NCBI RefSeq assembly: GCF_014652715.1
Contig: NZ_BMZI01000001.1
Location: 551,477 to 615,476, forward strand
Reading direction: 5' to 3'
Origin: Salinicola rhizosphaerae
GTDB lineage: Bacteria; Pseudomonadota; Gammaproteobacteria; Pseudomonadales; Halomonadaceae
DNA length: 64,000 nucleotides
This document shows positions 56,301-64,000 of this stretch, piece after piece. The notes beneath the pieces are model-generated. The model did no database searches and was not told where the DNA came from. It saw only the letters and a program-made list of their open reading frames with translations. Each line of letters opens with the position of its first letter. Within the stretch, counting starts at the first letter, position 1. The translations under genes and the position numbers were made by a program.

Positions 56301-57242
56301 CCATTGGAACAGACGCTCCTGCGCTTTCAGACAGGCCAGCGCCTGACCAAGGTCGTTGCCGCTCTCCGCAGGCCTAAGCGCGATGGCCATCACCGTGACC
56401 TGGCGATAGTCGATCTCGGTCGCGCAGTAGCCTTCCCGCGCGCCGGTCTCCGATAGATGCCCCTGCGAGACCGCCATCTCGCGCCATTGTGCCCGCGGTT
56501 CGAGCCCGCTGCTGTCCGACCAGGCCTTGGCCAGCTGGAGAAAACCGGACTCCGGCTGCTGACCGGAGAGCGCCAGATGCTGCAGAAAGGCGTTGAACTG
56601 CTCACGCGCCGCCGCGAGCTGGCCGTGTTCGGTCAGCTGTCGCACCAGCCGTTCGTGAAACGGTCCGTAGCCGGTGAAGCGATGGATCAGCTGACGCAGC
56701 AGCGCTTCCGGCAGGGCGTCGACCTGCTGCAGTGCGCGTTCGGCGAAGTCGATGACGCGTTGGCGCCACTCGCCCCGGGTACGCACTAGCCACTGCTGGA
56801 AACCCACGCACTGCCCCAGATAGAGCTCGTCGACGAGATCACCACGGTAGATGTCCAGCAAACGTGCGAGCGAGTCGGTATCGGGTCGGGACCGCAGCAG
56901 CTCGTCGACCTGACGGAGATCCCATCCGATCGACGCCGGTAGTTCCAACGCGATGGTCTGGCGAGTCACGACCAGCGCCTGCGCGCCCGTCTCGCCCAGG
57001 CCGTGGCGCAGGCTATGCAGCGCGTGACGAAGGTTGGTCCGCCCGGACTTGACGCCCTGATCCGGCCACAGCATCTCCGCCAGCGCCGCCCGGCTGGTCG
57101 GCGCCGGCTGCATCAAGAGATAGACGAGCAGCGCCTTGACCTTGTCGTAGCTGAACTGGGTCAACCGCGTCTGGCCATGCTGATAGTCGAAATGCCCGAA
57201 GAGCGAGATTGTTGTTGTGGCTCGATCCTGGTGATTCGTCAT
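53343..57242 (-). CDS. Large BTAD/SARP-like transcriptional regulator with dead cyclase, STAND ATPase and TPR domains
   Basis: A 1299-residue protein. Residues ~10-110 form an OmpR/SARP-type winged helix (FSYDKVKALLVYLLMQP, LAEMLWPDQGVKSGRTNLRHAL), and ~110-240 is a BTAD domain (LLDIYRGDLVDELYLG). Residues ~275-425 resemble a class III nucleotide cyclase (VTVMAIAL, FGDVTQVALAML) whose metal-binding Asp residues are missing, so it is probably inactive. A STAND-type ATPase follows, with Walker A GDTGIGKS (502-509) and Walker B VMIVDD (621-626). A long helical TPR-like region (~870-1290) completes it. It looks like a signal-integrating activator of MalT/AfsR architecture. Target and signal are unknown. 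miaE lies 67 bp upstream on the same strand. Confidence 0.85.
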   Translation of the reverse strand: MTNHQDRATTTISLFGHFDYQHGQTRLTQFSYDKVKALLVYLLMQPAPTSRAALAEMLWPDQGVKSGRTNLRHALHSLRHGLGETGAQALVVTRQTIALELPASIGWDLRQVDELLRSRPDTDSLARLLDIYRGDLVDELYLGQCVGFQQWLVRTRGEWRQRVIDFAERALQQVDALPEALLRQLIHRFTGYGPFHERLVRQLTEHGQLAAAREQFNAFLQHLALSGQQPESGFLQLAKAWSDSSGLEPRAQWREMAVSQGHLSETGAREGYCATEIDYRQVTVMAIALRPAESGNDLGQALACLKAQERLFQWLETQCRHLGGFWQTAVGSGIGLACFGTHGPTHQLAELVALFEHCRQGMRPELESVWEGEGDPPRFMLTAGLDSGRVICLPERQSIDPFGDVTQVALAMLAAAQTSELVVSLNASQHLPPAFDLQSRLTTRLISSDGRVQRRALVLGVGSQGREALPPSLMGREAELRRLRDALARVSLGLRQSLLVLGDTGIGKSALMINFRERLQHEDVSLFWRPTTRLSSQTSYALIQALLQWHLDAEPDPASLGALIDRTPALARIGEAGRRLLFAVFGADPLAREDADEAVELVTRLVQALILERTATPRPLVMIVDDLQWLDEPSLKVLQNLQARLPIHTAFLLIASHQNREVPPVRLTWDQQVSLGRLDDAQALDMLDYLARRHRLNLGARLRDQLIERCEGVPLYLQEICRRLEIDRREGRRLDVDSLPSGLLGLLASRIDQLQTDRRIAHFAAVLGRQFEIVMLREGLEIEDSTLRVALEQMRRLEIIEPCETFPYDYQFTHPLLQEAAYLSCPQDVRAVMHQRVVALIESRHPAWISRHPGDFAEHLRRSGDPSRAARYFEMAARTTLKVSANRTALKMAEAGLACLDDELASAERKISLLTVKGQASYALEGHGSAVAHGSFLEAQRLWQAAATDEEAADDQAFLVTWGLWVGSSQRHANREAETFAAQLRELAQRLEDPRYQRLALYARAHGEYWSGDVALAYEHLERIDPLNQPMALEWLPYSDHPQVAASCYHGWALCLRGDYRRAEQQMEAAIRLAESVRHPGSLAMALIFAASLYRQLGHVHLAIERGRRAHEMTRTADLARWHWEANCVLGWGQALAGESAGLARIEKSVERLSSLTGRESRQRPFLWVADACLALNEIKRAIDYLEPCLHQARARRSLMMPQLCLQMARARHRAGDPIHEVESLIEEARGWAEAVGCPHMELKSLEMALTLLDGSAVEYRRALRYRLGEVALSDAPVLTRWRTLLDSGPIAADVDSLA

Positions 57243-57309
57243 GCGTCATCCGATCGCTGAATCGGCTTCCCGATGCCGCGCGCCGGTGGGCCCCCTGCCC
57301 ACCTGGTGC

Positions 57310-57957
57310 CTACACGTCGGCAACCTCGGGTACACCGCTATGGAAACGAAACATGACGTCCTCGCTCTCGATCAGCTCGCGCTCGACCTCGGCGAATACC
57401 GCGAGACGCGCAGCCACCGCGGCCTTTCCCCCGTAGCGCTCGGCAAGACCGATATAGTCCTCGAAATGGCGCCCTTCCGAGCGCACCAGCGAGCGGTAGA
57501 ATCTGGCCAGGCCCTCGTCGAGTCGGGGAATAAGACGCGCGAAGCGCTCGCACGAGCGCGCCTCGATGAAGGCACCGACGATGAGCGTGTCGATCAGCCG
57601 CTGCGGTTCATCACGGGAGACGTGGCGCCGCAGCCCCTCGGCATAGCGCGATGCCTGAAGATGCGAGTAATCGATACCGCGCTCCTCCATGAGCCCGACG
57701 ACCTGCTCGAAGTGCAGCAGTTCCTCGCGCGCCAGCTGCGACATCTTTGTCAACAGTTCGGGGCGATCGACATATCGAAACATCAGACTCATTGCCGTCG
57801 AAGCTGCCTTCTTCTCGCACTGGGCGTGGTCGATCAGCAGCAGCGCCGGATTGTCGAGCGCCGCCTCCACCCAACGATCGGGAGTGGCACAGGGCAAAAA
57901 ATCCAGTAGTGCTTCAGGGAGTAGATCGTCGGTGGTCGCGTCGGTATGGGCAGTCAT
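57310..57957 (-). CDS. miaE: tRNA-(ms2io6A37) hydroxylase MiaE
   Basis: A 215-residue di-iron monooxygenase that hydroxylates the ms2i6A base at tRNA position 37. Di-iron ligands are visible in the ferritin-like pattern: AQCEKKAAS, REELLHFEQV, FIEARSCERF and SEGRHFEDY. It could be co-transcribed with the large regulator 67 bp downstream. The start ATG at 57957 has no strong ribosome binding site nearby. Confidence 0.92.
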   Translation of the reverse strand: MTAHTDATTDDLLPEALLDFLPCATPDRWVEAALDNPALLLIDHAQCEKKAASTAMSLMFRYVDRPELLTKMSQLAREELLHFEQVVGLMEERGIDYSHLQASRYAEGLRRHVSRDEPQRLIDTLIVGAFIEARSCERFARLIPRLDEGLARFYRSLVRSEGRHFEDYIGLAERYGGKAAVAARLAVFAEVERELIESEDVMFRFHSGVPEVADV

Positions 57958-58454
57958 GATGTCGAGATCTTCGGGGGATTCATCCGGATGGCGGCAGCCG
58001 GCAAGGCGCCACCGTCGAGGCTTGCTCTCGGCCCGCTCATCATCGGTGACTTCAATTCGCGTATTTCAAGTCGACTACCTCTGCTGCTGCCGGCATCGCC
58101 AGAAAGCGCAGCGGAAGGCGAAGTCGCGTTGAAATGAAGCCGCGTTGAAATAGAGTGGACGTCATTGAACGAGCATTCATGTTAGCGCTTGCGCTCCCGG
58201 ACTTCGACTCTCTTTTTGATCGACCTTCATCGCGAGGACTCTCGCTGCGCTCAATGGCAAAGCCTCGTTAGCGAACCTCTGGCTTCTCTACGCGAGCGCA
58301 TCGGTGCGCTCGCCCAACTTAACATTGTCGACAGTTTGCCGTAGACTCCGCTGCGCCCACCGCAGCCGATCCCCGTGCTTCCGAGCTCTCTTGCCGGTCT
58401 TCGTGAAGCGCGCGACGCTCATGCGGGCGCCAACACTAGATGAGGGTTTCCACC
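57958..58454. other. Divergent intergenic region between miaE and acnB
   Basis: This ~500-bp spacer contains a possible acnB promoter (58319-58347) and a two-copy direct repeat CGCGTTGAAAT (58125-58135 and 58141-58151, 16-bp period). No convincing gene is visible on either strand. Confidence 0.5.
58319..58347 (+). promoter_or_regulatory. Possible sigma-70 promoter of acnB
   Basis: TTAACA, 17 nt, TAGACT: the -35 matches 5/6 and the -10 matches 4/6, about 108 bp before the GTG start. Confidence 0.42.
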
Positions 58455-61058
58455 GTGCTTGAAGCTTACCGCCAACATGTCGAGGAACGCGCCGCCGAGG
58501 GCGTGCCGCCGAAGCCGCTGACTGCCGAGATGACCGCCCAGCTGGTCGAGCTGCTCAAGCAGCCGCCGGCCGGTGAAGAAGCATTTCTACTCGAGCTGAT
58601 CACCGACCGCGTTCCCCCGGGCGTCGACGAAGCGGCCTACGTGAAGGCGGGCTTTCTCACCGCGATCGCCAAAGGTGAAGCGACCTCTCCGCTGATCGAC
58701 AAGACACACGCGGTCAAGCTGCTCGGCACCATGCAAGGTGGCTACAACATCGCCACGCTGGTGGAACTGCTCGACGACGCTGAATTGGCCGGCGAGGTCG
58801 GTGAACAGCTCAAGCACACCCTGCTCATGTTCGACGCCTTCCACGATGTGGCCGAACGCGCCAAGCGCGGCAACACCGTCGCCCAGTCGGTACTCGAGTC
58901 GTGGGCCGAAGGCGAGTGGTTCCTGGCCAAACCGGCGCTGCCCGAAAAGATCAGCATCGCGGTCTTCAAGGTCCCTGGTGAGACAAATACCGACGACCTG
59001 TCCCCGGCCCCGGATGCCTGGTCGCGTCCGGACATTCCGCTGCATGCCAACGCCATGCTGAAGAATCCGCGTGAGGGCATCGAACCCGAGGCACCCGGCA
59101 GCAAGGGCCCGCTGGCGCAGATCGATGCGGTCAAGGCCAAGGGTTTTCCGGTCGCCTACGTCGGCGACGTCGTCGGCACCGGCTCCTCGCGCAAGTCGGC
59201 GACGAACTCCGTGCTCTGGTTCTTCGGTGACGACATTCCGCACGTTCCCAACAAGCGCGCGGGCGGCTTCTGCTTCGGCGGCAAGATCGCACCGATCTTC
59301 TTCAATACCATGGAAGATGCCGGCGCCCTGCCGATCGAGATGGACGTTGAAAAGCTCGCGATGGGCGATGTCATCGACGTCTACCCCTACGAAGGCAAGG
59401 TGACGCGTCACGATAGCGATGAGGTCGTGTCTACCTTCGAGCTCAAGACCCAGGTCATTCTCGACGAGGTGCGCGCCGGGGGCCGCATTCCGCTGATCAT
59501 CGGTCGCGGTCTGACGGAAAAGGCGCGCAACGAGCTGGGTTTGCCCGGGTCGGAGCTGTTTCGCAAGCCGGAACAGCCGGTCGACACCGGCAAGGGTTTC
59601 ACCCTGGCACAGAAGATGGTCGGCAAGGCCTGCGGCATGGACGGCGTGCGTCCCGGCATGTACTGCGAGCCGAAGATGACCACCGTCGGCTCCCAGGACA
59701 CCACGGGCCCGATGACCCGCGACGAGCTGAAGGATCTGGCCTGTCTGGGCTTCCAGGCCGATCTGGTCATGCAGTCGTTCTGTCACACTGCCGCCTACCC
59801 CAAGCCGGTCGACGTCGAGACACATCACACCCTGCCGGACTTCATCATGAATCGCGGCGGCGTCTCGCTGCGTCCCGGTGACGGCATCATCCACTCGTGG
59901 CTCAATCGCATGCTGCTGCCGGACACCGTCGGCACCGGCGGTGATTCGCATACCCGTTTTCCGATGGGCATCTCCTTCCCGGCAGGCTCCGGCCTGGTCG
60001 CCTTCGCCGCCGCTACCGGCGTCATGCCGCTGGATATGCCGGAATCGGTACTGGTGCGCTTCAAGGGTGAACGCCAGCCGGGCATTACGCTGCGCGACCT
60101 GGTTCACGCGATCCCCTACTATGCAATTCAGCAGGGCCACCTGACCGTCGCCAAATCCGGCAAGAAGAACATCTTCTCCGGCCGGATTCTGGAGATCGAA
60201 GGCCTCGAGGACCTGACCGCCGAGCAGGCGTTCGAGCTCTCCGATGCCTCGGCCGAGCGCAGCGCCGCTGGCTGCACGATCACGCTGGGTGACGAGAGCG
60301 TGACCGAGTATCTCAAGTCCAACGTCACCCTGCTCAAGTGGATGATCAGCGCGGGCTACGGCGATCGCCGCACGCTCGAGCGTCGCATCGAAGCGATGGA
60401 AGCGTGGCTGGCCGACCCGAGCCTGATGCGCGCCGACGCCGACGCCGAATACGCCGCGGTGATCGAGATCGACCTGGCCGAAATCGATCAGCCAGTGCTC
60501 TGCGCGCCCAACGATCCCGATGACGCGCGCCTGCTGTCCGAAGTCGCGGGCGAGAAGATCGATGAAGTCTTCATCGGTTCGTGCATGACCAATATCGGGC
60601 ACTTCCGCGCGGCCGGAAAATTGCTCGAAAAACAGCCCGCCGGCAGCCTGAAAACCCGTCTTTGGCTTGCACCGCCGACGAAGATGGATCAACATCAGCT
60701 GACCGAAGAAGGTTATTACGGGATTTACGGTAAAGCGGGAGCCCGCATGGAGATGCCGGGCTGTTCACTCTGCATGGGCAACCAGGCTCGCGTCGCGCCA
60801 AAATCCACCGTGGTATCCACTTCCACACGTAACTTCCCCAACCGTCTCGGCGACGGCGCCGATGTCTATCTGGCATCGGCAGAGCTCGCGGCGATTGCCG
60901 CCGTAGAAGGCCGCCTGCCGACGGTCGAGGAGTACAAAGCGACCATGGGCGAGTTCAATGCCATGGCGGGTGAGATCTACCGCTATTTGAACTTCCATGA
61001 GATCGAGGACTTCCAGAAAGCGGCCTCTACCGTCATCCCGGTCGCACAGGAAGCCTGA
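58455..61058 (+). CDS. acnB: Aconitate hydratase B
   Basis: An 867-residue TCA-cycle enzyme. The N-terminal HEAT-like and swivel domains come first in the AcnB order, then the catalytic domains. Fe-S cluster Cys lie in [12 protein letters not shown] and [12 protein letters not shown], with another in the [16 protein letters not shown] region. The start is set at GTG 58455: it gives the AcnB-type start (M)[15 protein letters not shown] and has GAGGG 8 nt upstream. An ATG five codons earlier (58440) is a weaker choice. It is monocistronic, with a strong terminator. Confidence 0.97.
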   Translation: MLEAYRQHVEERAAEGVPPKPLTAEMTAQLVELLKQPPAGEEAFLLELITDRVPPGVDEAAYVKAGFLTAIAKGEATSPLIDKTHAVKLLGTMQGGYNIATLVELLDDAELAGEVGEQLKHTLLMFDAFHDVAERAKRGNTVAQSVLESWAEGEWFLAKPALPEKISIAVFKVPGETNTDDLSPAPDAWSRPDIPLHANAMLKNPREGIEPEAPGSKGPLAQIDAVKAKGFPVAYVGDVVGTGSSRKSATNSVLWFFGDDIPHVPNKRAGGFCFGGKIAPIFFNTMEDAGALPIEMDVEKLAMGDVIDVYPYEGKVTRHDSDEVVSTFELKTQVILDEVRAGGRIPLIIGRGLTEKARNELGLPGSELFRKPEQPVDTGKGFTLAQKMVGKACGMDGVRPGMYCEPKMTTVGSQDTTGPMTRDELKDLACLGFQADLVMQSFCHTAAYPKPVDVETHHTLPDFIMNRGGVSLRPGDGIIHSWLNRMLLPDTVGTGGDSHTRFPMGISFPAGSGLVAFAAATGVMPLDMPESVLVRFKGERQPGITLRDLVHAIPYYAIQQGHLTVAKSGKKNIFSGRILEIEGLEDLTAEQAFELSDASAERSAAGCTITLGDESVTEYLKSNVTLLKWMISAGYGDRRTLERRIEAMEAWLADPSLMRADADAEYAAVIEIDLAEIDQPVLCAPNDPDDARLLSEVAGEKIDEVFIGSCMTNIGHFRAAGKLLEKQPAGSLKTRLWLAPPTKMDQHQLTEEGYYGIYGKAGARMEMPGCSLCMGNQARVAPKSTVVSTSTRNFPNRLGDGADVYLASAELAAIAAVEGRLPTVEEYKATMGEFNAMAGEIYRYLNFHEIEDFQKAASTVIPVAQEA

Positions 61059-61385
61059 TTCAACTCTTCCGATGCTCGCAGCTTCATGAAGAGGCTACCG
61101 AAACGCCCCGCTCAACGCGGGGCGTTTTTTTGGTAAAGCCACCTTGATCAGGACGTCTTCCGGCTATCTTCGCTTTGCTCATCAAGGCCCAGTCCCTCGG
61201 GAACTCGGCACCCGAGCTTGCGTCCGCACGGAGCGCTGATTAGAGTTTCAGCAGGCGTCGAACGCTGTTCGATATGTAACCGTAGTGTAGCCGCCGCCGA
61301 TAGCCGGCGAAAGCCGAGCGAACGACAAGCCCCGCATGGAAAAACGCGTCGGGTTCCGACCCGCGATTCATTCAAGGAGATCGTC
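61059..61385. other. Intergenic region between acnB and the beta-barrel gene
   Basis: This 327-bp spacer holds the acnB terminator and must contain the promoter of the barrel gene, for which I found no clear hexamers. In-frame codons upstream of 61386 are not a plausible protein. Confidence 0.5.
61102..61131 (+). terminator. Intrinsic terminator after acnB
   Basis: A 10-bp perfect stem (AACGCCCCGC / GCGGGGCGTT) with a 5-nt loop runs into a T-tract, about 45 bp after the acnB stop. Confidence 0.92.
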
Positions 61386-61976
61386 ATGAGATCGACCCCC
61401 TGGCTGGCGCTGCCCGCCTTACTCTCGCCGCTACTGCTGGCTGCGCCGGCGGCTCAGGCGGCCAACGCGGACGGACTCTACCTCGGCATCGGCGGCGGCT
61501 ATGGCGACGTCCAGAGCAGTGACGGAGAGATGGGGAATTTCGCAGGCGCCACCGGCAACTATCATGCCGATCACGATGACAGTGTGGTCAAGGCGTTCGT
61601 CGGCTACGAGTACAACCCCTACTTCGCCACCGAGGCCTATTACGCTGACCTGGGGAAACCGAATCTGATTCGCGGCGGGAATGTCGTCGACCTCAAGACG
61701 CGGGCTTACGGCCTGAACCTGATGGGCAAGCTGCCGGTGGGCGCCGGTTTCGAACTCTTCGCCAAGGCCGGCCTGGCGAAATGGAATGTCGATGCCGACG
61801 GCAACCTGGGCAATGGCAGCAACCTCGAGGATAACGATGGTATCGATCCGGTCTACGGCGCCGGGGTCCAGTTCCACTATCAGCATCTGCTGCTGCGTAC
61901 CGAATACGAGCGCTACGACTTCGACAGCGACTTCAAGCTGGACGCCTACACCGCGTCCGTTGGCTGGCAGTTCTGA
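61386..61976 (+). CDS. Small outer-membrane beta-barrel protein (OmpA-like barrel)
   Basis: A 196-residue exported protein. The signal peptide is residues 1-25, with cleavage after PAAQA. The mature part alternates hydrophobic and polar residues in about eight strands (GLYLGIGGGYGDV, VVKAFVGYEYN, TRAYGLNLMGKLPV, GAGVQFHYQHLLLRTEYERY) and ends in SVGWQF. The terminal Phe is the usual signal for the BAM complex. It has no OmpA periplasmic domain. GGAG precedes the ATG. The function (porin-like, adhesin or structural) is not determined. Confidence 0.88.
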   Translation: MRSTPWLALPALLSPLLLAAPAAQAANADGLYLGIGGGYGDVQSSDGEMGNFAGATGNYHADHDDSVVKAFVGYEYNPYFATEAYYADLGKPNLIRGGNVVDLKTRAYGLNLMGKLPVGAGFELFAKAGLAKWNVDADGNLGNGSNLEDNDGIDPVYGAGVQFHYQHLLLRTEYERYDFDSDFKLDAYTASVGWQF

Positions 61977-62007
61977 GCCATTTCCTCGGCCGACCTCACC
62001 AACGAAC

Positions 62008-62032
62008 AGCCGCTCTTTCCGAGCGGCTTTTT
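62008..62032 (+). terminator. Intrinsic terminator after the beta-barrel gene
   Basis: AGCCGCTC-TTTCC-GAGCGGCT followed by TTTT, 31 bp after the stop. Confidence 0.9.
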
Positions 62033-62144
62033 GTTGACGACTGCCGCGGACTTGCATCCATGACAATTTGACGACAACACTGAGGCACGACAACGCCCGA
62101 CGTGGCTGCCACTCTCGATCCAGGACGGAGATCGATATCCTCTC

Positions 62145-63959
62145 ATGCTAGCGCCTCGATCGCTCATTCAAGAGATTTCCAGACAGATACGCGCCCATTT
62201 TCGCTCGCTGGTCGCTTTCCATCTTTTCTTCACGCTGCTCGCCACGGCGATCTGGGTACCGCTGTCGGCGGGCACGCTCGCCGGGCTGATTCGGCGCATC
62301 GGCCGCCCGGTCCTCAGTAACGGCCAGATACTCGATGTCGCCTTCTCGGCCTGGGGCCTGCTGTGGCTACTGGTCGCGATCGGCTTGAGTTTTCTGGTCA
62401 TCTTCCTGCAGCAGGCTGGCATGATGCTGGTGGTCTCGAGTCCCGCGGGCAACCGTTATCGGATCGCGATCAATGCGCTGTGGCACTTGGCCCGGCGATT
62501 CGTCTCGCTGGCCACGCTGACGTTTCTTCAGGTCGGCGCTCACCTGCTGCTGATCGCCCCGTTCGCCGTCGGCCTGGCCCATCTCTATGACGCGATGCTC
62601 GGCGATACCGAGCCCTATATTCTGCTGCGGCTGATGCCTCCGGAACTCTGGGAGTATCTCGCCATCGCGGTTCCGGTGTTGGCCGTGCTGGTTGCGCTCA
62701 GCGCCGCACTCTATTTTCGCTGGTTCCTCGCCCTGCCCGGCGTCGTGCTCGATGGCCTCTCTCCTCTCGCCGCGCTCCGGCAGAGCCGACGGCTGACCCA
62801 CGGACAGCGCCTGCGCATGGCTGCCCTGGTGCTGGGAACTGCCCTGCTCGTCACGGCGATTCCTGTCGGCTTCACCCTCGCTTTCAACACGCTGGGTGGA
62901 CCGCTGCTGGGTCATCTACCCGAACGTAACAGCGTGCTGATCCCCGCCATGCTCGCTTATCTGGCGATCTACATCGTGGCAACCATCGCGCTTACGTTCC
63001 TCGGCATTTCCGCCAACAGCCTGATGGTGACGAGCCTCTATCATCGCGCCACCGGCCGTGCGCCTTCGTTTCAGCCACCTGCGGCACCGCATCGCTCCGG
63101 CGTCATCGCCTGGGGCGCGGAGATCGTCGTGCTCGTTTTCGCGCTGGGTCAGGCGGGCTGGATTCTGCATGGGTTCGAGATCAACGATCAGGTCAGCATC
63201 ACCGCTCATCGAGGCAGTTCGCACAAGGCGCCGGAGAACACCCTGGCCTCGATGAATCAGGCCATCGCGGACGGCGCCGATTATCTGGAGCTGGACGTGC
63301 GCTTGACCGGAGACGGTCAGGTCGTGGTCTCTCACGACAACAATCTGCGTCGTCTGACCGGCGTGGACAGCCGTATCGACCGGATGACCCTCGCGGAGGT
63401 CGAACAGGTAGACGTGGGCTCCTACTTCGGCGATGCGTTCGTCGGCGAGCGCATTCCCACCTTGCGCCAGGTGCTCGACAACGCCAGAGGCAAGATCGAT
63501 CTCTACGTGGAGTTGAAACCGGAGCCTGGCGATGCCCAGACGCTGGCACGCAAGGTGATCGCACTCATCAAGGCGCGCCAGATGGACGATCACGCCGTGA
63601 TAGCCTCGCTCTCGCCGCCGGTCATCGACGACGTCAAGGCGATCGACGAGGTGATCCCGGCGACGCTTTTCGTACAGTTCGTGCTGCCCGGCGCACTGAG
63701 GACGACCCCTGCGGATATCATCGGCCTGCGCCATACTCAGGCGACACCGGGTCTATTGAGGGCGATCCATCGCTCCGGTCGGCGGGTCGCGGTCTGGACC
63801 GTCAATAACACCGGCGACATGTCGCGCTACATCGACATGGGGGTCGACAACATCATCACCGACCGCCCCGACGCCCTGGCCGAAATCATCGCCGAGCGGC
63901 GGGAGATGTCGGATGGCGAGCTGCTGCTGGTCAAGCTGCGCAACTGGCTGCGCTCATGA
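62145..63959 (+). CDS. Membrane-anchored glycerophosphodiester phosphodiesterase
   Basis: A 604-residue protein. Residues 1-~345 form a membrane domain with about seven spans (the GPDPase membrane-domain type). The rest is a GDPD TIM-barrel with the catalytic pair H355-R356 (ITAHRGSSHKAPENT), E382/D384 in LELDVRLT and H397 in VVSHDNN. The domain ends GVDNIITDRPDAL. It would hydrolyse glycerophosphodiesters to glycerol-3-phosphate and an alcohol at the membrane. Which side the catalytic domain faces is not determined. It is a single gene, followed by a 14-bp hairpin. Confidence 0.93.
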   Translation: MLAPRSLIQEISRQIRAHFRSLVAFHLFFTLLATAIWVPLSAGTLAGLIRRIGRPVLSNGQILDVAFSAWGLLWLLVAIGLSFLVIFLQQAGMMLVVSSPAGNRYRIAINALWHLARRFVSLATLTFLQVGAHLLLIAPFAVGLAHLYDAMLGDTEPYILLRLMPPELWEYLAIAVPVLAVLVALSAALYFRWFLALPGVVLDGLSPLAALRQSRRLTHGQRLRMAALVLGTALLVTAIPVGFTLAFNTLGGPLLGHLPERNSVLIPAMLAYLAIYIVATIALTFLGISANSLMVTSLYHRATGRAPSFQPPAAPHRSGVIAWGAEIVVLVFALGQAGWILHGFEINDQVSITAHRGSSHKAPENTLASMNQAIADGADYLELDVRLTGDGQVVVSHDNNLRRLTGVDSRIDRMTLAEVEQVDVGSYFGDAFVGERIPTLRQVLDNARGKIDLYVELKPEPGDAQTLARKVIALIKARQMDDHAVIASLSPPVIDDVKAIDEVIPATLFVQFVLPGALRTTPADIIGLRHTQATPGLLRAIHRSGRRVAVWTVNNTGDMSRYIDMGVDNIITDRPDALAEIIAERREMSDGELLLVKLRNWLRS

Positions 63960-63963
63960 AGCC

Positions 63964-63997
63964 GCCGCACCGAGATGCGGATCCATCTCGGTGCGGC
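63964..63997. terminator. 14-bp hairpin at the right window edge
   Basis: GCCGCACCGAGATG-CGGATC-CATCTCGGTGCGGC is a perfect stem 4 bp after the phosphodiesterase stop. The T-run, if any, would be just beyond the window. Confidence 0.7.
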
Positions 63998-64000
63998 AGT

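Noticed and set aside
58587..60695. 702-codon open frame antisense to acnB
   Set aside because: A shadow of acnB third-codon GC bias; no family resemblance, and rich in His, Asp and Arg as such shadows are.

Overview
The window is about 64 kb of GC-rich gammaproteobacterial chromosome. Protein sequences, gene order and an E. coli-style FlhDC motility regulon together suggest a Halomonadaceae member (Halomonas, Salinicola or Kushneria type). The genus is an inference; no 16S rRNA gene is present. Nothing resembles a prophage, IS element, CRISPR array or integrative element, and this looks like core chromosome.

Layout. (1) 1-5.0 kb: a cyanide-insensitive cytochrome bd oxidase (cioA, and cydB/cioB cut by the window edge), a Bcr/CflA-type MFS exporter and a CaCA-family cation antiporter. 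(2) 5.4-9.0 kb: pqiABC, an MCE lipid-trafficking system across the envelope. (3) 9.1-31.0 kb: one minus-strand motility block. In transcription order it reads fliD-fliS-fliT-fliK-flhB2, flhDC, motAB-cheAW, receptor 2, receptor 1-cheRBYZ, flhBAE, fliA. Four sigma-28 (FliA) promoter boxes, two strong terminators and a long AT-rich flhD upstream region divide it into transcription units. The flhDC-motAB-cheAW-receptors-cheRBYZ-flhBAE order is the same as in E. coli. (4) 31.1-36.0 kb: an unrecognised small protein, a CBS-domain protein, a type I asparaginase, and a queuosine-precursor cluster queC-queE-queD-ykgJ. The QueD is an unusual double-domain protein.

(5) 36.1-53.3 kb: a CurA-like oxidoreductase, then the protein-quality-control block tig-clpP-clpX-lon-hupB-ppiD (minus strand), four tRNA genes (Pro, Arg, His, His), folD-mtnN, glnS-cysS, ppiB and lpxH. 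As far as I recall, the same neighbourhood occurs in Pseudomonas. (6) 53.3-64 kb: a 1299-residue BTAD/dead-cyclase/STAND-ATPase/TPR regulator, the tRNA hydroxylase miaE, aconitase acnB, a small outer-membrane beta-barrel and a membrane-anchored glycerophosphodiester phosphodiesterase.

The most interesting points are: the QueD-like protein, whose two halves have lost complementary parts of the active site; the giant SARP-like regulator; a receptor joining an Aer-type PAS domain to a periplasmic domain and a CheR-docking tail; the flhD upstream region with a near-perfect 20-bp dyad; and a recurring pattern of short 15-21-bp tandem duplications in intergenic spacers, one of which triplicates a stop codon. 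I found no clear undescribed multi-gene system. All calls are made by eye from sequence, motif and gene order, without database searches.
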